From the NCBI RefSeq assembly GCF_003610015.1, contig NZ_AP018933.1, forward strand, positions 682,001 through 746,000: a stretch of 64,000 nucleotides of DNA, written 5' to 3'. Both the position numbers and the translations under genes were made by a program. This document shows positions 8,903 to 16,812 of the stretch, one piece after another; position 1 is the stretch's first letter; each line of letters begins with the position of its first letter. The notes under the pieces were generated by a model. It ran no database searches and was not told where the DNA came from. It was given only the letters and a program-made list of their open reading frames with translations. This DNA is from Zymobacter palmae (GTDB lineage: Bacteria; Pseudomonadota; Gammaproteobacteria; Pseudomonadales; Halomonadaceae).

Positions 8903-10975
8903 CTATCTATCGGCACATTGCAGCGCCCAGAGAATAAACGCGTCCTGTCGTGCGGTATCGCGCCATGCTTCGAAGCGCCCCGAGGCGCCACTGTGACCGG
9001 CATCCATTTCAGTGCGCATCAGCACGGGGCCTCGCGCCGTGCCGGCCTGCGTGATGCGGGCATAGAGCTTGGCGGGTTCCCAATAGGCCACGCGAGAGTC
9101 GTGCCAGCTGCCTTGAATGAACAGGGCGGGCCAGGGTTGATCACGCACGTTATCGAGCGGCGAGTAGGCCTTGATGCGCTCAAACACATCGGGTTGCTCG
9201 GGGTTACCCCATTCGGTGTATTCCGCCGTTGTCAGTGGCAGATCGGGGTTCTGCATCGTGCGCAGCACGTCGACAAACGGCACATCCAGTACGGCGGCGC
9301 AGAAGGCGTCCGGGGCCAGGTTAATGCTGGCACCTACCAGTAGCCCACCAGCACTGCCACCGTGGGCCACGACATGCTGCTCATCGCTGATGCCTTCATT
9401 GACCAATGCATCGCGAGCGGCAATGAAATCGGTGAACGTGTTGTGCTTGTGTTCTAACTTGCCAGCACGGTACCACGGTTCGCCGCAGTCACCGCCACCG
9501 CGGACATGGGCCACCGCAAAGGCGACACCGCGTTCGAGCAGCCCTAGCCGCGGAATGGAAAACCACGGATCGAGCGCTTCGCCATAGGCACCGTAGCCAT
9601 AGAGTAGTGTGGGCAGCGGCGCACCAGTGGCGGCTGCCGTTTTTGTCATCACGACCGATACCGGCACCTTTACGCCATCCGGTGCGGTGGCCCACAGGCG
9701 GCGTGCAACGAGATCGTTCGGTTGAAGATCACCATAGACGGGCTGCTGCTTCAACAGCGTGCGACTGCCCGTGTCGAGGTCGCAGGCAATATAGCGCGGT
9801 GGGGTGGTGAAACTCTCTTCGCGGATGCGCAGCGTGCGGCTGTTGAAATGCGGGATGTCCTCCAGCATCAGACTGGAAGGCGATTCTTCCAGCGGCAGCA
9901 GCGCATCATGGGTCACCGCAAAGGTTGCCGTTGATGCTGTGGCCGATGGCGTCCCTTCGATAATGCGTAGCCGTACCTGTGCATCCGCATGATAGCGCTC
10001 GGTCAGCACGATACCCCATTCGAAGGCATCTACGCCATCCAGCGTGACATCCTCGCGTGCTGGAAGCCAGGCGTGCCACTGTGCCGGAGCACTTTCCGGG
10101 GCCAGATCAAGCTGCCCCTGCGGTAGCGTGGTGTTATGCAGTACTAGAAATACACCGGGCATATGGTCCAGATGGTATTCGATACCCGTTTCACGTGGGC
10201 GAACACAGGTCAACGTGCGTGAAGACAGATCGGCCGGCAGCAGATGCGTCTCTGAGGTGTCCTTGGACGCGGTTTCGATCATTAGCCACTGGCGTGAACG
10301 CGTTTTGCCCAGCCCAACCCAGAATTCGGTATCGTCTTCTTCGAACAGGCAGAACGGCGCGTTGGCCTGCTGTGTATCCATCGCCCAGACGCTGGCCGGG
10401 CGCTGGGTGGCATCGTAGTGGCTATACAGCAAGTGGCGGTTATCTTCTGCCCAGATCAACTCGGGGCCGATGCCTTCGGCCAGCTTGATCGGTTCGCCTG
10501 AGGGCAGAGGGCGCATGTAGAGGTCGTAATATTCATCGCCGCGGGTATCGAGCGTCCAAGCTAGCCATTGTTCATCCGGTGAAATGGCCAAGTCGCCCAG
10601 TTCGGCAAATCCCGTTTCGCGGGCGAGGGTGGGCAGGTCGAGCAGCGTCTGGCGCTGTTCAGGCTGGCCAATGGGATGCCGATACCATATGGGGTATTCC
10701 GCCTCGGCTTCGGTGTGGTGCCAGTACACATGATGGCTCAGCGTGGTGGACAGGCTGGTGACGGCCAGCTCTCGGCGTTTTAGCTGCTGGTCATACAGCC
10801 GTTCGATCAGCGGTGTTAGCGGCGTAAACCAGGCGTTGGCTTCCTGATTGGCGGCCTCTAGAAAGCGCCGGACCTGCGGGTCTTCCCGCGATTCCAGCCA
10901 CAGCCACTCGGGATCGTGATCCTGAAAGAAAAGGTCAACGGGGCGTTCGGGTCTTGATGGAGACTGCGCTTTCAT
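8903..10975 (-). CDS. ptrB: Oligopeptidase B (S9 prolyl oligopeptidase family)
   Basis: A 690-residue cytoplasmic serine peptidase that cuts short peptides after basic residues. The N-terminal beta-propeller region is followed by the alpha/beta-hydrolase domain. The triad can be placed at Ser541 (HGGSAGG), Asp626 (GSWHDSRV) and His661 (DAGHSGASGR), close to the positions in E. coli oligopeptidase B. YGYGAYG and AHVRGGGDCGEPWY are also typical. I chose the ATG at 10975; the longer frame to 11056 runs into the promoter region of the divergent gene. Confidence 0.93.
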   Translation of the reverse strand: MKAQSPSRPERPVDLFFQDHDPEWLWLESREDPQVRRFLEAANQEANAWFTPLTPLIERLYDQQLKRRELAVTSLSTTLSHHVYWHHTEAEAEYPIWYRHPIGQPEQRQTLLDLPTLARETGFAELGDLAISPDEQWLAWTLDTRGDEYYDLYMRPLPSGEPIKLAEGIGPELIWAEDNRHLLYSHYDATQRPASVWAMDTQQANAPFCLFEEDDTEFWVGLGKTRSRQWLMIETASKDTSETHLLPADLSSRTLTCVRPRETGIEYHLDHMPGVFLVLHNTTLPQGQLDLAPESAPAQWHAWLPAREDVTLDGVDAFEWGIVLTERYHADAQVRLRIIEGTPSATASTATFAVTHDALLPLEESPSSLMLEDIPHFNSRTLRIREESFTTPPRYIACDLDTGSRTLLKQQPVYGDLQPNDLVARRLWATAPDGVKVPVSVVMTKTAAATGAPLPTLLYGYGAYGEALDPWFSIPRLGLLERGVAFAVAHVRGGGDCGEPWYRAGKLEHKHNTFTDFIAARDALVNEGISDEQHVVAHGGSAGGLLVGASINLAPDAFCAAVLDVPFVDVLRTMQNPDLPLTTAEYTEWGNPEQPDVFERIKAYSPLDNVRDQPWPALFIQGSWHDSRVAYWEPAKLYARITQAGTARGPVLMRTEMDAGHSGASGRFEAWRDTARQDAFILWALQCADR

Positions 10976-11000
10976 CACTGGGCGTGTACCATAGTCACTA

Positions 11001-11028
11001 TTGTTCGTTAAACATTGTTCGTTAAACG
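11001..11028. repeat. Two tandem 14-bp direct repeats in a divergent promoter
   Basis: TTGTTCGTTAAAC(A/G) occurs twice back to back in the 80-bp region between ptrB (start 10975) and the divergent membrane-protein gene (start 11056). The position and exact spacing suggest a regulator binding site or replication slippage. I do not recognise the motif. Confidence 0.45.
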
Positions 11029-11055
11029 TCTTGAAAACGAGGAGACATCCGTACA

Positions 11056-11475
11056 ATGGCTTCGGTGCTCAATTCTCTTCCTACTCTTTGGATGCTCTAC
11101 CTTGTGCTGTCCCTTATCGTACTGATAATGGGATGGCTCGGCACGCGCTGGTTGCCACGTACGCTGCAATGGGTGCTGGTCGGCATCGTGGCGGGCGTCT
11201 GCTGGATGCCGTGGAGCTTCCATGAAACCGCTACCGTCACCGACGATAGCTTCTCCGGTGTCGCGCCGGCGGTTATCGTCGCCATGATGGACGTTATGCG
11301 CCATCGTGCAAGCACGGCGTTGCTGGTCGTACTGCTGGCCGCCATCATTGGGGGAGCTGTGGGCGTTTTGTTCGGTGCATGGCGCGCACGTCATGCCTCG
11401 GGCGATGATCAGGACTCGAGTGGCTCGGCGCATGCTGAACCGCAGCGTCGTGAACGTCGCGAGCCAACGCTCTGA
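11056..11475 (+). CDS. Small membrane protein, unknown function
   Basis: 139 residues with three hydrophobic segments (about 10-31, 37-53, 87-109) and a charged, Ser/Asp/Arg/Glu-rich C-terminal tail (112-139) that is probably cytoplasmic. A good ribosome binding site (GAGGAGAC) precedes the ATG. I do not recognise the family. It is divergent from ptrB and convergent with cysK. Confidence 0.75.
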   Translation: MASVLNSLPTLWMLYLVLSLIVLIMGWLGTRWLPRTLQWVLVGIVAGVCWMPWSFHETATVTDDSFSGVAPAVIVAMMDVMRHRASTALLVVLLAAIIGGAVGVLFGAWRARHASGDDQDSSGSAHAEPQRRERREPTL

Positions 11476-11528
11476 ACGGTGGCCGATTCAACGCTATAGT
11501 GCAGCAGCTGATCGTCAGCACTGCAATG

Positions 11529-11557
11529 AAAAAGGCATCCTTTATGGATGCCTTTTT
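11529..11557. terminator. Bidirectional terminator
   Basis: AAAAGGCATCC-TTTAT-GGATGCCTTTT forms a perfect hairpin with A and T runs on either side. It lies between the convergent membrane-protein gene and cysK and can serve both. Confidence 0.92.
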
Positions 11558-11574
11558 GTTGGTGAAAAATGAGA

Positions 11575-12531
11575 TCAGTCGACGTTGAGGTCTGCAAATA
11601 GCGGGCTCGTCAGGTAGCGTTCACCGCCATCGGGCAGAATGACGGCAATCGAACGGTCCTGGAACTCAGGGCGTTCGGCTAGCCGAACGGCCGCTGCTAC
11701 CGCTGCACCACAGGAAATGCCGCACAGAATGCCTTCCTCGGTGGCCAAGCGACGGGCCATGGCAATCGCGTCTTCGCTGGTCACGGGCTGCACGTCATCG
11801 ACCAGCTCAAGGTCTAGGTTCTTCGGAATGAAGTTCGCACCGATTCCCTGAATCTTGTGTCCGGCGGGTGTCAGTGGTTGGCCCGCCAGCGCCTGACTGA
11901 TGATCGGGGATTCGGCCGGCTCCACCGCCACCGAGTGCAGCGGGCGTTTACGAGCATGCTCGAAATAGCGTGAAATTCCGGTCAGCGTTCCACCAGTGCC
12001 TACACCTGCCACTAACACGTCTAGCTCACCATCGGTTGCCTCCCACAGCTCTGGTCCGGTCGTTCGTTCATGAATCTCGGGGTTGGCCGGGTTTTCGAAC
12101 TGTTGCGGAAGATAATAGCATGCCGGGTCGCTGTCACGAATCTCGGTTGCCTTGTCGACGGCCCCCTGCATGCCTTTGGCCGGCTCGGTCAGTACCAGCT
12201 CGGCTCCCAGTGCCTTCAGTACCTTACGACGCTCAATGCTCATTGAAGAGGGCATGGTTAGGATGACCTTATAGCCGCGTGCGGCACCGGCAAAGGCCAA
12301 CGCGATTCCGGTATTGCCGGAGGTCGGCTCGACGATGCTCATGCCTTCCTTCAGTTCGCCTGATTGCTCAGCGCTCCACAGCAGGTTGGCGCCAACGCGG
12401 TCTTTGACCGAAAACGCAGGGTTGCGCGCTTCAATTTTGGCGTAGACGCGCGGATGCTGGGTCACGCGGCGCAGGCGGACCAGCGGTGTATTGCCAATGG
12501 TTTCCGTGTTGTCCTCGACGATACGGCTCAT
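11575..12531 (-). CDS. cysK: Cysteine synthase A (O-acetylserine sulfhydrylase)
   Basis: A PLP enzyme that makes L-cysteine from O-acetylserine and sulfide, 318 residues. Lys43 in NPAFSVKDR carries PLP, TSGNTG (70-75) binds substrate, and the glycine loop GVGTGGT binds the PLP phosphate. [12 protein letters not shown] is CysK-like. The ATG at 12531 has a GGAG upstream; the longer frame to 12585 lacks support. Expected to be in the CysB regulon with cysTWA and sbp. Confidence 0.94.
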   Translation of the reverse strand: MSRIVEDNTETIGNTPLVRLRRVTQHPRVYAKIEARNPAFSVKDRVGANLLWSAEQSGELKEGMSIVEPTSGNTGIALAFAGAARGYKVILTMPSSMSIERRKVLKALGAELVLTEPAKGMQGAVDKATEIRDSDPACYYLPQQFENPANPEIHERTTGPELWEATDGELDVLVAGVGTGGTLTGISRYFEHARKRPLHSVAVEPAESPIISQALAGQPLTPAGHKIQGIGANFIPKNLDLELVDDVQPVTSEDAIAMARRLATEEGILCGISCGAAVAAAVRLAERPEFQDRSIAVILPDGGERYLTSPLFADLNVD

Positions 12532-12958
12532 GAGACGCTCCCTAGCAGCAAATGAAGTGGCTTGCAGTGGCATGCGGCTGCGCACGGCAACAAGCGATTG
12601 AATCCAGCCTAACGCCAGAGCAGAACCCGGGCAAAGAGAAAAAGGTTATGACCTTAGAGTCTATTCACATCCTTTGATATCAAGATAGGAAAGCCCGGAG
12701 GGCTTGGACAGCGTGCCGACCGATAACATCAAATGGCCGTGTGTTATTATTCATACTTCATTGTTTTTAAAATATAAAAATAGCGCATTTTTATCGAGTG
12801 GCATGTGCCGCTTCTCAACCGATCATGCAAGAGGTACCGCGGCTTGCCGATAGTTGAGAGAGCTTGCTCACGCCTATAGCGACAGGGAAACCCTTAGTAC
12901 TCGGCACGAGGCCGGTGACTGAACTCCCTTATCACAACACTACGGATGACGTGTACAA
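12532..12958. other. Intergenic
   Basis: A 427-bp divergent region between cysK and the lipoprotein operon, with an AT-rich core at 12730-12800. It must hold both promoters, but I cannot assign boxes with confidence. No gene is seen. Confidence 0.4.
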
Positions 12959-13636
12959 ATGAAAAAGACACTGGTTCTTGCTGGCGTTCTGGGGGCTGCA
13001 ACGCTGATGTCAGGCTGCGCCACTGAGTCTTCGCAGGCTTTGAAAGTCGAACAGGTCAACTCAGCACACAGCGACTATCACGGTCCACGCCAGCCGCTAG
13101 CGATCGGCAAGTTTGACAACCGTTCGAGCTACATGCGCGGACTGTTCTCGGACGGCACCGATCGTTTGGGCGGGCAGGCGCGCACCATTCTGGAAACGCA
13201 CCTGCAGCAGACCCACCATTTCTCGATGCTGAATCGCGACAATATGAATGAGCTGGCGCAGGAAAGCGCGTATTCGAAAAAGGCCCAGCAAGTGAAGGGG
13301 GCCCGCTATGTCGTGACTGGGGATGTGACCGAGTTTGGGCGTAAGGAAGTCGGTGATCATCAGCTCTTTGGCCTGCTGGGACGTGGCAAACAGCAGATCG
13401 CCTATGCCAAGGTCAACCTCAATATTATCGACGTGCGCACGTCCGAAGTGGTGTATTCCACGCAGGGGGCCGGAGAGTACAGCCTGTCTAACCGCGAAGT
13501 GATCGGTTTTGGTGGCACCGCCAGCTATGACGCCACGCTAAACGGCAAGGTGCTTGATCTGGCCATTCGTGAAGCCGTCAATCGCTTGGTAGAAGGCATC
13601 GACAGCGGGGCATGGGCTCCATCTCAGGCGCAATAA
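12959..13636 (+). CDS. CsgG/HfaB-family outer-membrane lipoprotein
   Basis: A 225-residue lipoprotein. The signal peptide ends in lipobox LMSGC (Cys20), followed by a CsgG-type domain (LAIGKFDNRS, GLFSDGTDRLGGQARTILETHL, FSMLNRDNM, ARYVVTGDVTEFG, NLNIIDVRTSEVVYSTQGAGEY). CsgG forms the curli secretion pore, but this shorter relative is followed by DUF4810 and DUF799 lipoproteins, an arrangement I know from the Neisseria NMB1164-1162 (GNA1162) locus. The three probably form one envelope assembly; their function is not established. Confidence 0.88.
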   Translation: MKKTLVLAGVLGAATLMSGCATESSQALKVEQVNSAHSDYHGPRQPLAIGKFDNRSSYMRGLFSDGTDRLGGQARTILETHLQQTHHFSMLNRDNMNELAQESAYSKKAQQVKGARYVVTGDVTEFGRKEVGDHQLFGLLGRGKQQIAYAKVNLNIIDVRTSEVVYSTQGAGEYSLSNREVIGFGGTASYDATLNGKVLDLAIREAVNRLVEGIDSGAWAPSQAQ

Positions 13637-13652
13637 CTTCGAGGAAGATGTC

Positions 13653-14033
13653 ATGGGACCAAGGGGGATCTGGGTGGGGCTGCTGGCGGGCATGGCGCTT
13701 TTAAGCGGCTGTGCCAGCAAGCCAGCGCCACTCTATTACTGGCCGGGCTATCAAGAACAGGTCTATGCCCACTTCCAGAACGAGACATCTGCCGAGCAGC
13801 AGATCGACATTCTGGAGAAACACTTGCAGAAGGCGCAGAGCAAGGGGATGACCCCGGCTCCGGGGTACTACGCTCAGCTGGGCATGCTTTACAGCCTGAC
13901 GGGGCGTATGGATGAAGCTGTTCCTGCTTTCGAACGCGAGCAGGCACTGTTTCCTGAGTCGGTGCCGTACATGCGCTTCCTGATGCGCAACATCAAGACC
14001 GATCACGGCAATGCCCGTGTTCATGGGAGCTGA
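13653..14033 (+). CDS. DUF4810 lipoprotein
   Basis: 126 residues. Its signal peptide ends in LLSGC (Cys20), followed by the DUF4810 signature PLYYWPGYQEQVYAHF and a helical, TPR-like segment (PGYYAQLGMLYSLTGRMDEAVPAFERE). It is the second gene of the lipoprotein operon, 16 bases after the CsgG-like gene and preceded by GAGGAAG. It may act as a small scaffold between its two partners (inference). Confidence 0.85.
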   Translation: MGPRGIWVGLLAGMALLSGCASKPAPLYYWPGYQEQVYAHFQNETSAEQQIDILEKHLQKAQSKGMTPAPGYYAQLGMLYSLTGRMDEAVPAFEREQALFPESVPYMRFLMRNIKTDHGNARVHGS

Positions 14034-14036
14034 TGC

Positions 14037-14714
14037 ATGCGAACTCTGTTCATAAAAGCGGTAGGTGTCGTTGTTGGTGCACTGTTGCTGTCAGGCTGTG
14101 CCCTGCCGTCCACGCCGTACGATTACACGGCATATCGTGCTAGTCGCCCCACATCGGTGCTGATCCTGCCACCGATCAACCACTCGCCTGAGGTCAAGGC
14201 CACCTATAGCGTGCTGGCGCAGCTGAGCCGTCCGCTGGGCGAAGCGGGCTATTACGTACTGCCCGTCGCATTGGTCGACGAAACGTTCCGTGGCAACGGC
14301 ATGACCACGCCCGAAGACATCCAGAGCATCCCGTTCGACAAGCTGCACGACACGTTTGGTGCCGACGCAGCGCTATACGTCGTGGTTGAGGACTATGGCA
14401 CTTCCTATCACGTCATTAACAGTGACACGACGGTGACGCTATCGGCGCGACTGGTGGATCTGCGGACGGGCACACTGCTGTGGCAAGGGGCAGGGTATGC
14501 TTCAACTGCAGAAGAGCGCGGCCAGAGCAGTAGTCTGGCGGGCATGCTGCTGAGCGCCATCATCAATCAGATCGTGGATTCCGTCAGCGATTACGGTCAT
14601 GAAGTGGCGGGGCGAGCCGATGAACGTTTGCTGAGCCCGCAGCGCGTCAATGGCATCCTGCCAGGGCCTCATTCCCCTACTTATGCGCAGGCGATGGCAG
14701 CCCCTACGCCGTAG
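14037..14714 (+). CDS. DUF799 (GNA1162-like) lipoprotein
   Basis: 225 residues, lipobox LLLSGC (Cys21) and the DUF799 hallmarks SVLILPPINHSPEVKATYSVL, PLGEAGYYVLPVALVDETF and GADAALYVVVEDYG. The fold is related to TolB-N/CsgG-type nucleotide-binding-like domains. Third gene of the operon, three bases after the DUF4810 gene; a terminator follows. Presumed periplasm-facing outer-membrane partner of the CsgG-like protein. Confidence 0.88.
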   Translation: MRTLFIKAVGVVVGALLLSGCALPSTPYDYTAYRASRPTSVLILPPINHSPEVKATYSVLAQLSRPLGEAGYYVLPVALVDETFRGNGMTTPEDIQSIPFDKLHDTFGADAALYVVVEDYGTSYHVINSDTTVTLSARLVDLRTGTLLWQGAGYASTAEERGQSSSLAGMLLSAIINQIVDSVSDYGHEVAGRADERLLSPQRVNGILPGPHSPTYAQAMAAPTP

Positions 14715-14747
14715 CGGCGTGATGTTCACTCTTATTAGGCTCTGAAC

Positions 14748-14773
14748 GGTCGCCATGATGGCGGCCTTTTTTT
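14748..14773 (+). terminator. Terminator of the lipoprotein operon
   Basis: GGTCGCC-ATGAT-GGCGGCC hairpin followed by seven T, 33 bases after the stop of the DUF799 gene. Confidence 0.9.
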
Positions 14774-15335
14774 GCTTATTTCTCAGTGTGATAGTGGGAT
14801 TTTTATTGCACTTCGATACAGGTTCCTTACCGTAACATTAGGTGTATCGTAACCGCGGCAGTCCGTCGAGCACATGACACTGACGCCACACGCCAACGGC
14901 GCTGTTGTGCGTGTCGTGATGGACATGGAGTCTGCGCAATCTCTGTATGGTGGCATCGCGTCAGGGTGCAGGGATGACAATCAGGGAATGGGCTTGCCAG
15001 TGTTGGATAGCGGCTTGAAATGGCGATGGCAGGGCAATACTACGGTTTTCGATCACTCGGTTGGGCATGCGCTAACAGGGTGCGCACCATTCAGTGCCTG
15101 ATCGTCCCGTTACCCTTTTGGCATGCGGCCAAATGCCCAAGTGATGTTACATTATTTCAAGCGTATGCTGTTCTTATGGACGGGAAGGGTTTTTGTCGCC
15201 CGTATGCGCACTAGCCCACCGGTATCCCCTGTTGCCTGCCTGTCCCGATGCGCAGTACCCGCGTGCTGCGTAACAGATCGGTCGGGGTATTGCTGTCCCC
15301 GCCACTCACCACGATTATCAGAGGGGCTGTCTTCA
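14774..15335. other. Long upstream region of adhB
   Basis: A 562-bp stretch with no credible gene. It contains the inverted repeat CGATACA (14814-14820) / TGTATCG (14843-14849), of unknown role. A reading frame runs in phase with adhB back to 15123 but has no ribosome binding site and poor composition. The length suggests a long leader or several regulatory sites for a strongly expressed gene. Confidence 0.4.
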
Positions 15336-16487
15336 ATGGCATCTTCAACATTCTATGTGCCACCAGTAAACGAAATGGGCGAAGGCTCTTTGGAAAAAGC
15401 CATCGGTGACCTGAAAGGCCGCGGTTTCAACCGTGCGCTGATCGTTACCGACGCGTTCATGAATTCCTGCGGTACGGCAGGTAAAGTGGCATCTCTGTTG
15501 GACGCGGCGGGTATCCCTTCCGTCATTTTTGATGGCGTTATGCCTAACCCGACAGTCGGCAGCGTGTTACAGGGTCTCGAACTGCTGAAAGAAAACGACG
15601 CTGATCTGGTTGTTTCCGTCGGTGGTGGTTCACCGCACGACTGCGCTAAAGCGGTTGCTCTGGTGGCTACCAACGGTGGTGAAGTCAAAGATTACGAAGG
15701 TATTGATCGTTCCAGCAAAGCCGCGCTGCCGCTGATCTCGATCAACACCACGGCCGGTACGGCGTCCGAAATGACGCGTTTCTGCATCATCACTGATGAA
15801 GAACGTCACGTGAAAATGGCGATCGTCGACCGTCATGTCACTCCGATCGTTTCCGTCAACGACCCGATTCTGATGATGGGCATGCCGAAAGGCCTGTCAG
15901 CGGCAACCGGTATGGATGCGCTGACGCACGCTTTCGAAGCCTACGTTTCTACCGCTGCAACGCCGCTGACCGACGTCTGCGCGCTGAAAGCGGCTGAACT
16001 GATCGCTCGTTTCCTGCCGATCGCTTGCGAAGACGGCAGCAACATGGAAGCGCGTGAAGCCATGGCTTACGCACAGTTCATGGCCGGTATGGCGTTCAAC
16101 AACGCCTCTCTGGGCTATGTACACGCCATGGCACACCAGCTGGGCGGTTACTACAACCTGCCTCACGGTGTTTGCAACGCCGTACTGCTGCCGCACGTAC
16201 TGCGCTACAACGCTGAAGTCGCCGCTGCTCGCATCAAGGATATGGGTGCTGCAATGGGCGTCGACGTTGCGGGTCTGAGTGACCGCGACGGTGCTAACGC
16301 CACTATCGCTGCCGTTGAAGCATTGTCCAAACGCATCGACATTCCGGCAACGCTGACGGATCTGGGTGCTAAACGTGAAGACGTCCAGATTCTGGCTGAC
16401 CACGCGCTGAAAGACGCTTGTGCACTGACCAACCCGCGTCAGGGTTCTCAGGAAGAAGTCGAAGCGCTGTTCCTGGAAGCGTTCTAA
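15336..16487 (+). CDS. adhB: Iron-containing alcohol dehydrogenase (AdhB type)
   Basis: An NAD-linked iron alcohol dehydrogenase (ADH II class) of 383 residues, reducing acetaldehyde to ethanol. The NAD loop [11 protein letters not shown], the signature [18 protein letters not shown] and the metal ligands in [35 protein letters not shown] (Asp/His/His/His set) are intact. From memory the protein follows Zymomonas mobilis AdhB nearly residue for residue over long blocks (for example CALTNPRQG near the end). Start ATG at 15336 with AGAGGGG upstream. The gene uses strongly biased codons (AAA, GAA, CGT, GGT, CTG), unlike its neighbours, as expected for a major fermentation enzyme. A pyruvate decarboxylase partner is not in this window. 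Confidence 0.95.
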   Translation: MASSTFYVPPVNEMGEGSLEKAIGDLKGRGFNRALIVTDAFMNSCGTAGKVASLLDAAGIPSVIFDGVMPNPTVGSVLQGLELLKENDADLVVSVGGGSPHDCAKAVALVATNGGEVKDYEGIDRSSKAALPLISINTTAGTASEMTRFCIITDEERHVKMAIVDRHVTPIVSVNDPILMMGMPKGLSAATGMDALTHAFEAYVSTAATPLTDVCALKAAELIARFLPIACEDGSNMEAREAMAYAQFMAGMAFNNASLGYVHAMAHQLGGYYNLPHGVCNAVLLPHVLRYNAEVAAARIKDMGAAMGVDVAGLSDRDGANATIAAVEALSKRIDIPATLTDLGAKREDVQILADHALKDACALTNPRQGSQEEVEALFLEAF

Positions 16488-16525
16488 GCGATTGAGAAAA
16501 TGCCTACGGGCATCACTCGACGCTG

Positions 16526-16560
16526 AAAAAGCCCGGCCTTTCTACAAGGTCGGGCTTTTT
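16526..16560 (+). terminator. Terminator of adhB
   Basis: AAAAAGCCCGGCCTT-TCTAC-AAGGTCGGGCTTTTT, a long hairpin with A and T runs, 39 bases after the adhB stop. Confidence 0.93.
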
Positions 16561-16812
16561 TGTGGCAGCAAGGAATGACGATCGATACTTGGCCTACTCT
16601 TCTTCGTTGAATGATGACGGCCTTCGCTATCCCCATTTACTTTGATATCAGTCTATTGGAGTGGGTTTTTCATGCTGTCATAACGGTAGGTTTGCGCATG
16701 GGGTAGGGATAACCTGCAATCCGCGATAAAATAGCGTTATCTTTGGCGCTTCGCATTGGGTCCTCGGCATTGGGGGAGCGGAAGCGCATCACCGATTTTC
16801 TGTGAGGCTGTC

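Noticed and set aside
15123-15335. In-frame N-terminal extension of adhB by 71 codons
   Set aside because: No ribosome binding site at the upstream codon, composition unlike a protein, and MASSTFY is the known family start with AGAGGGG just before it.
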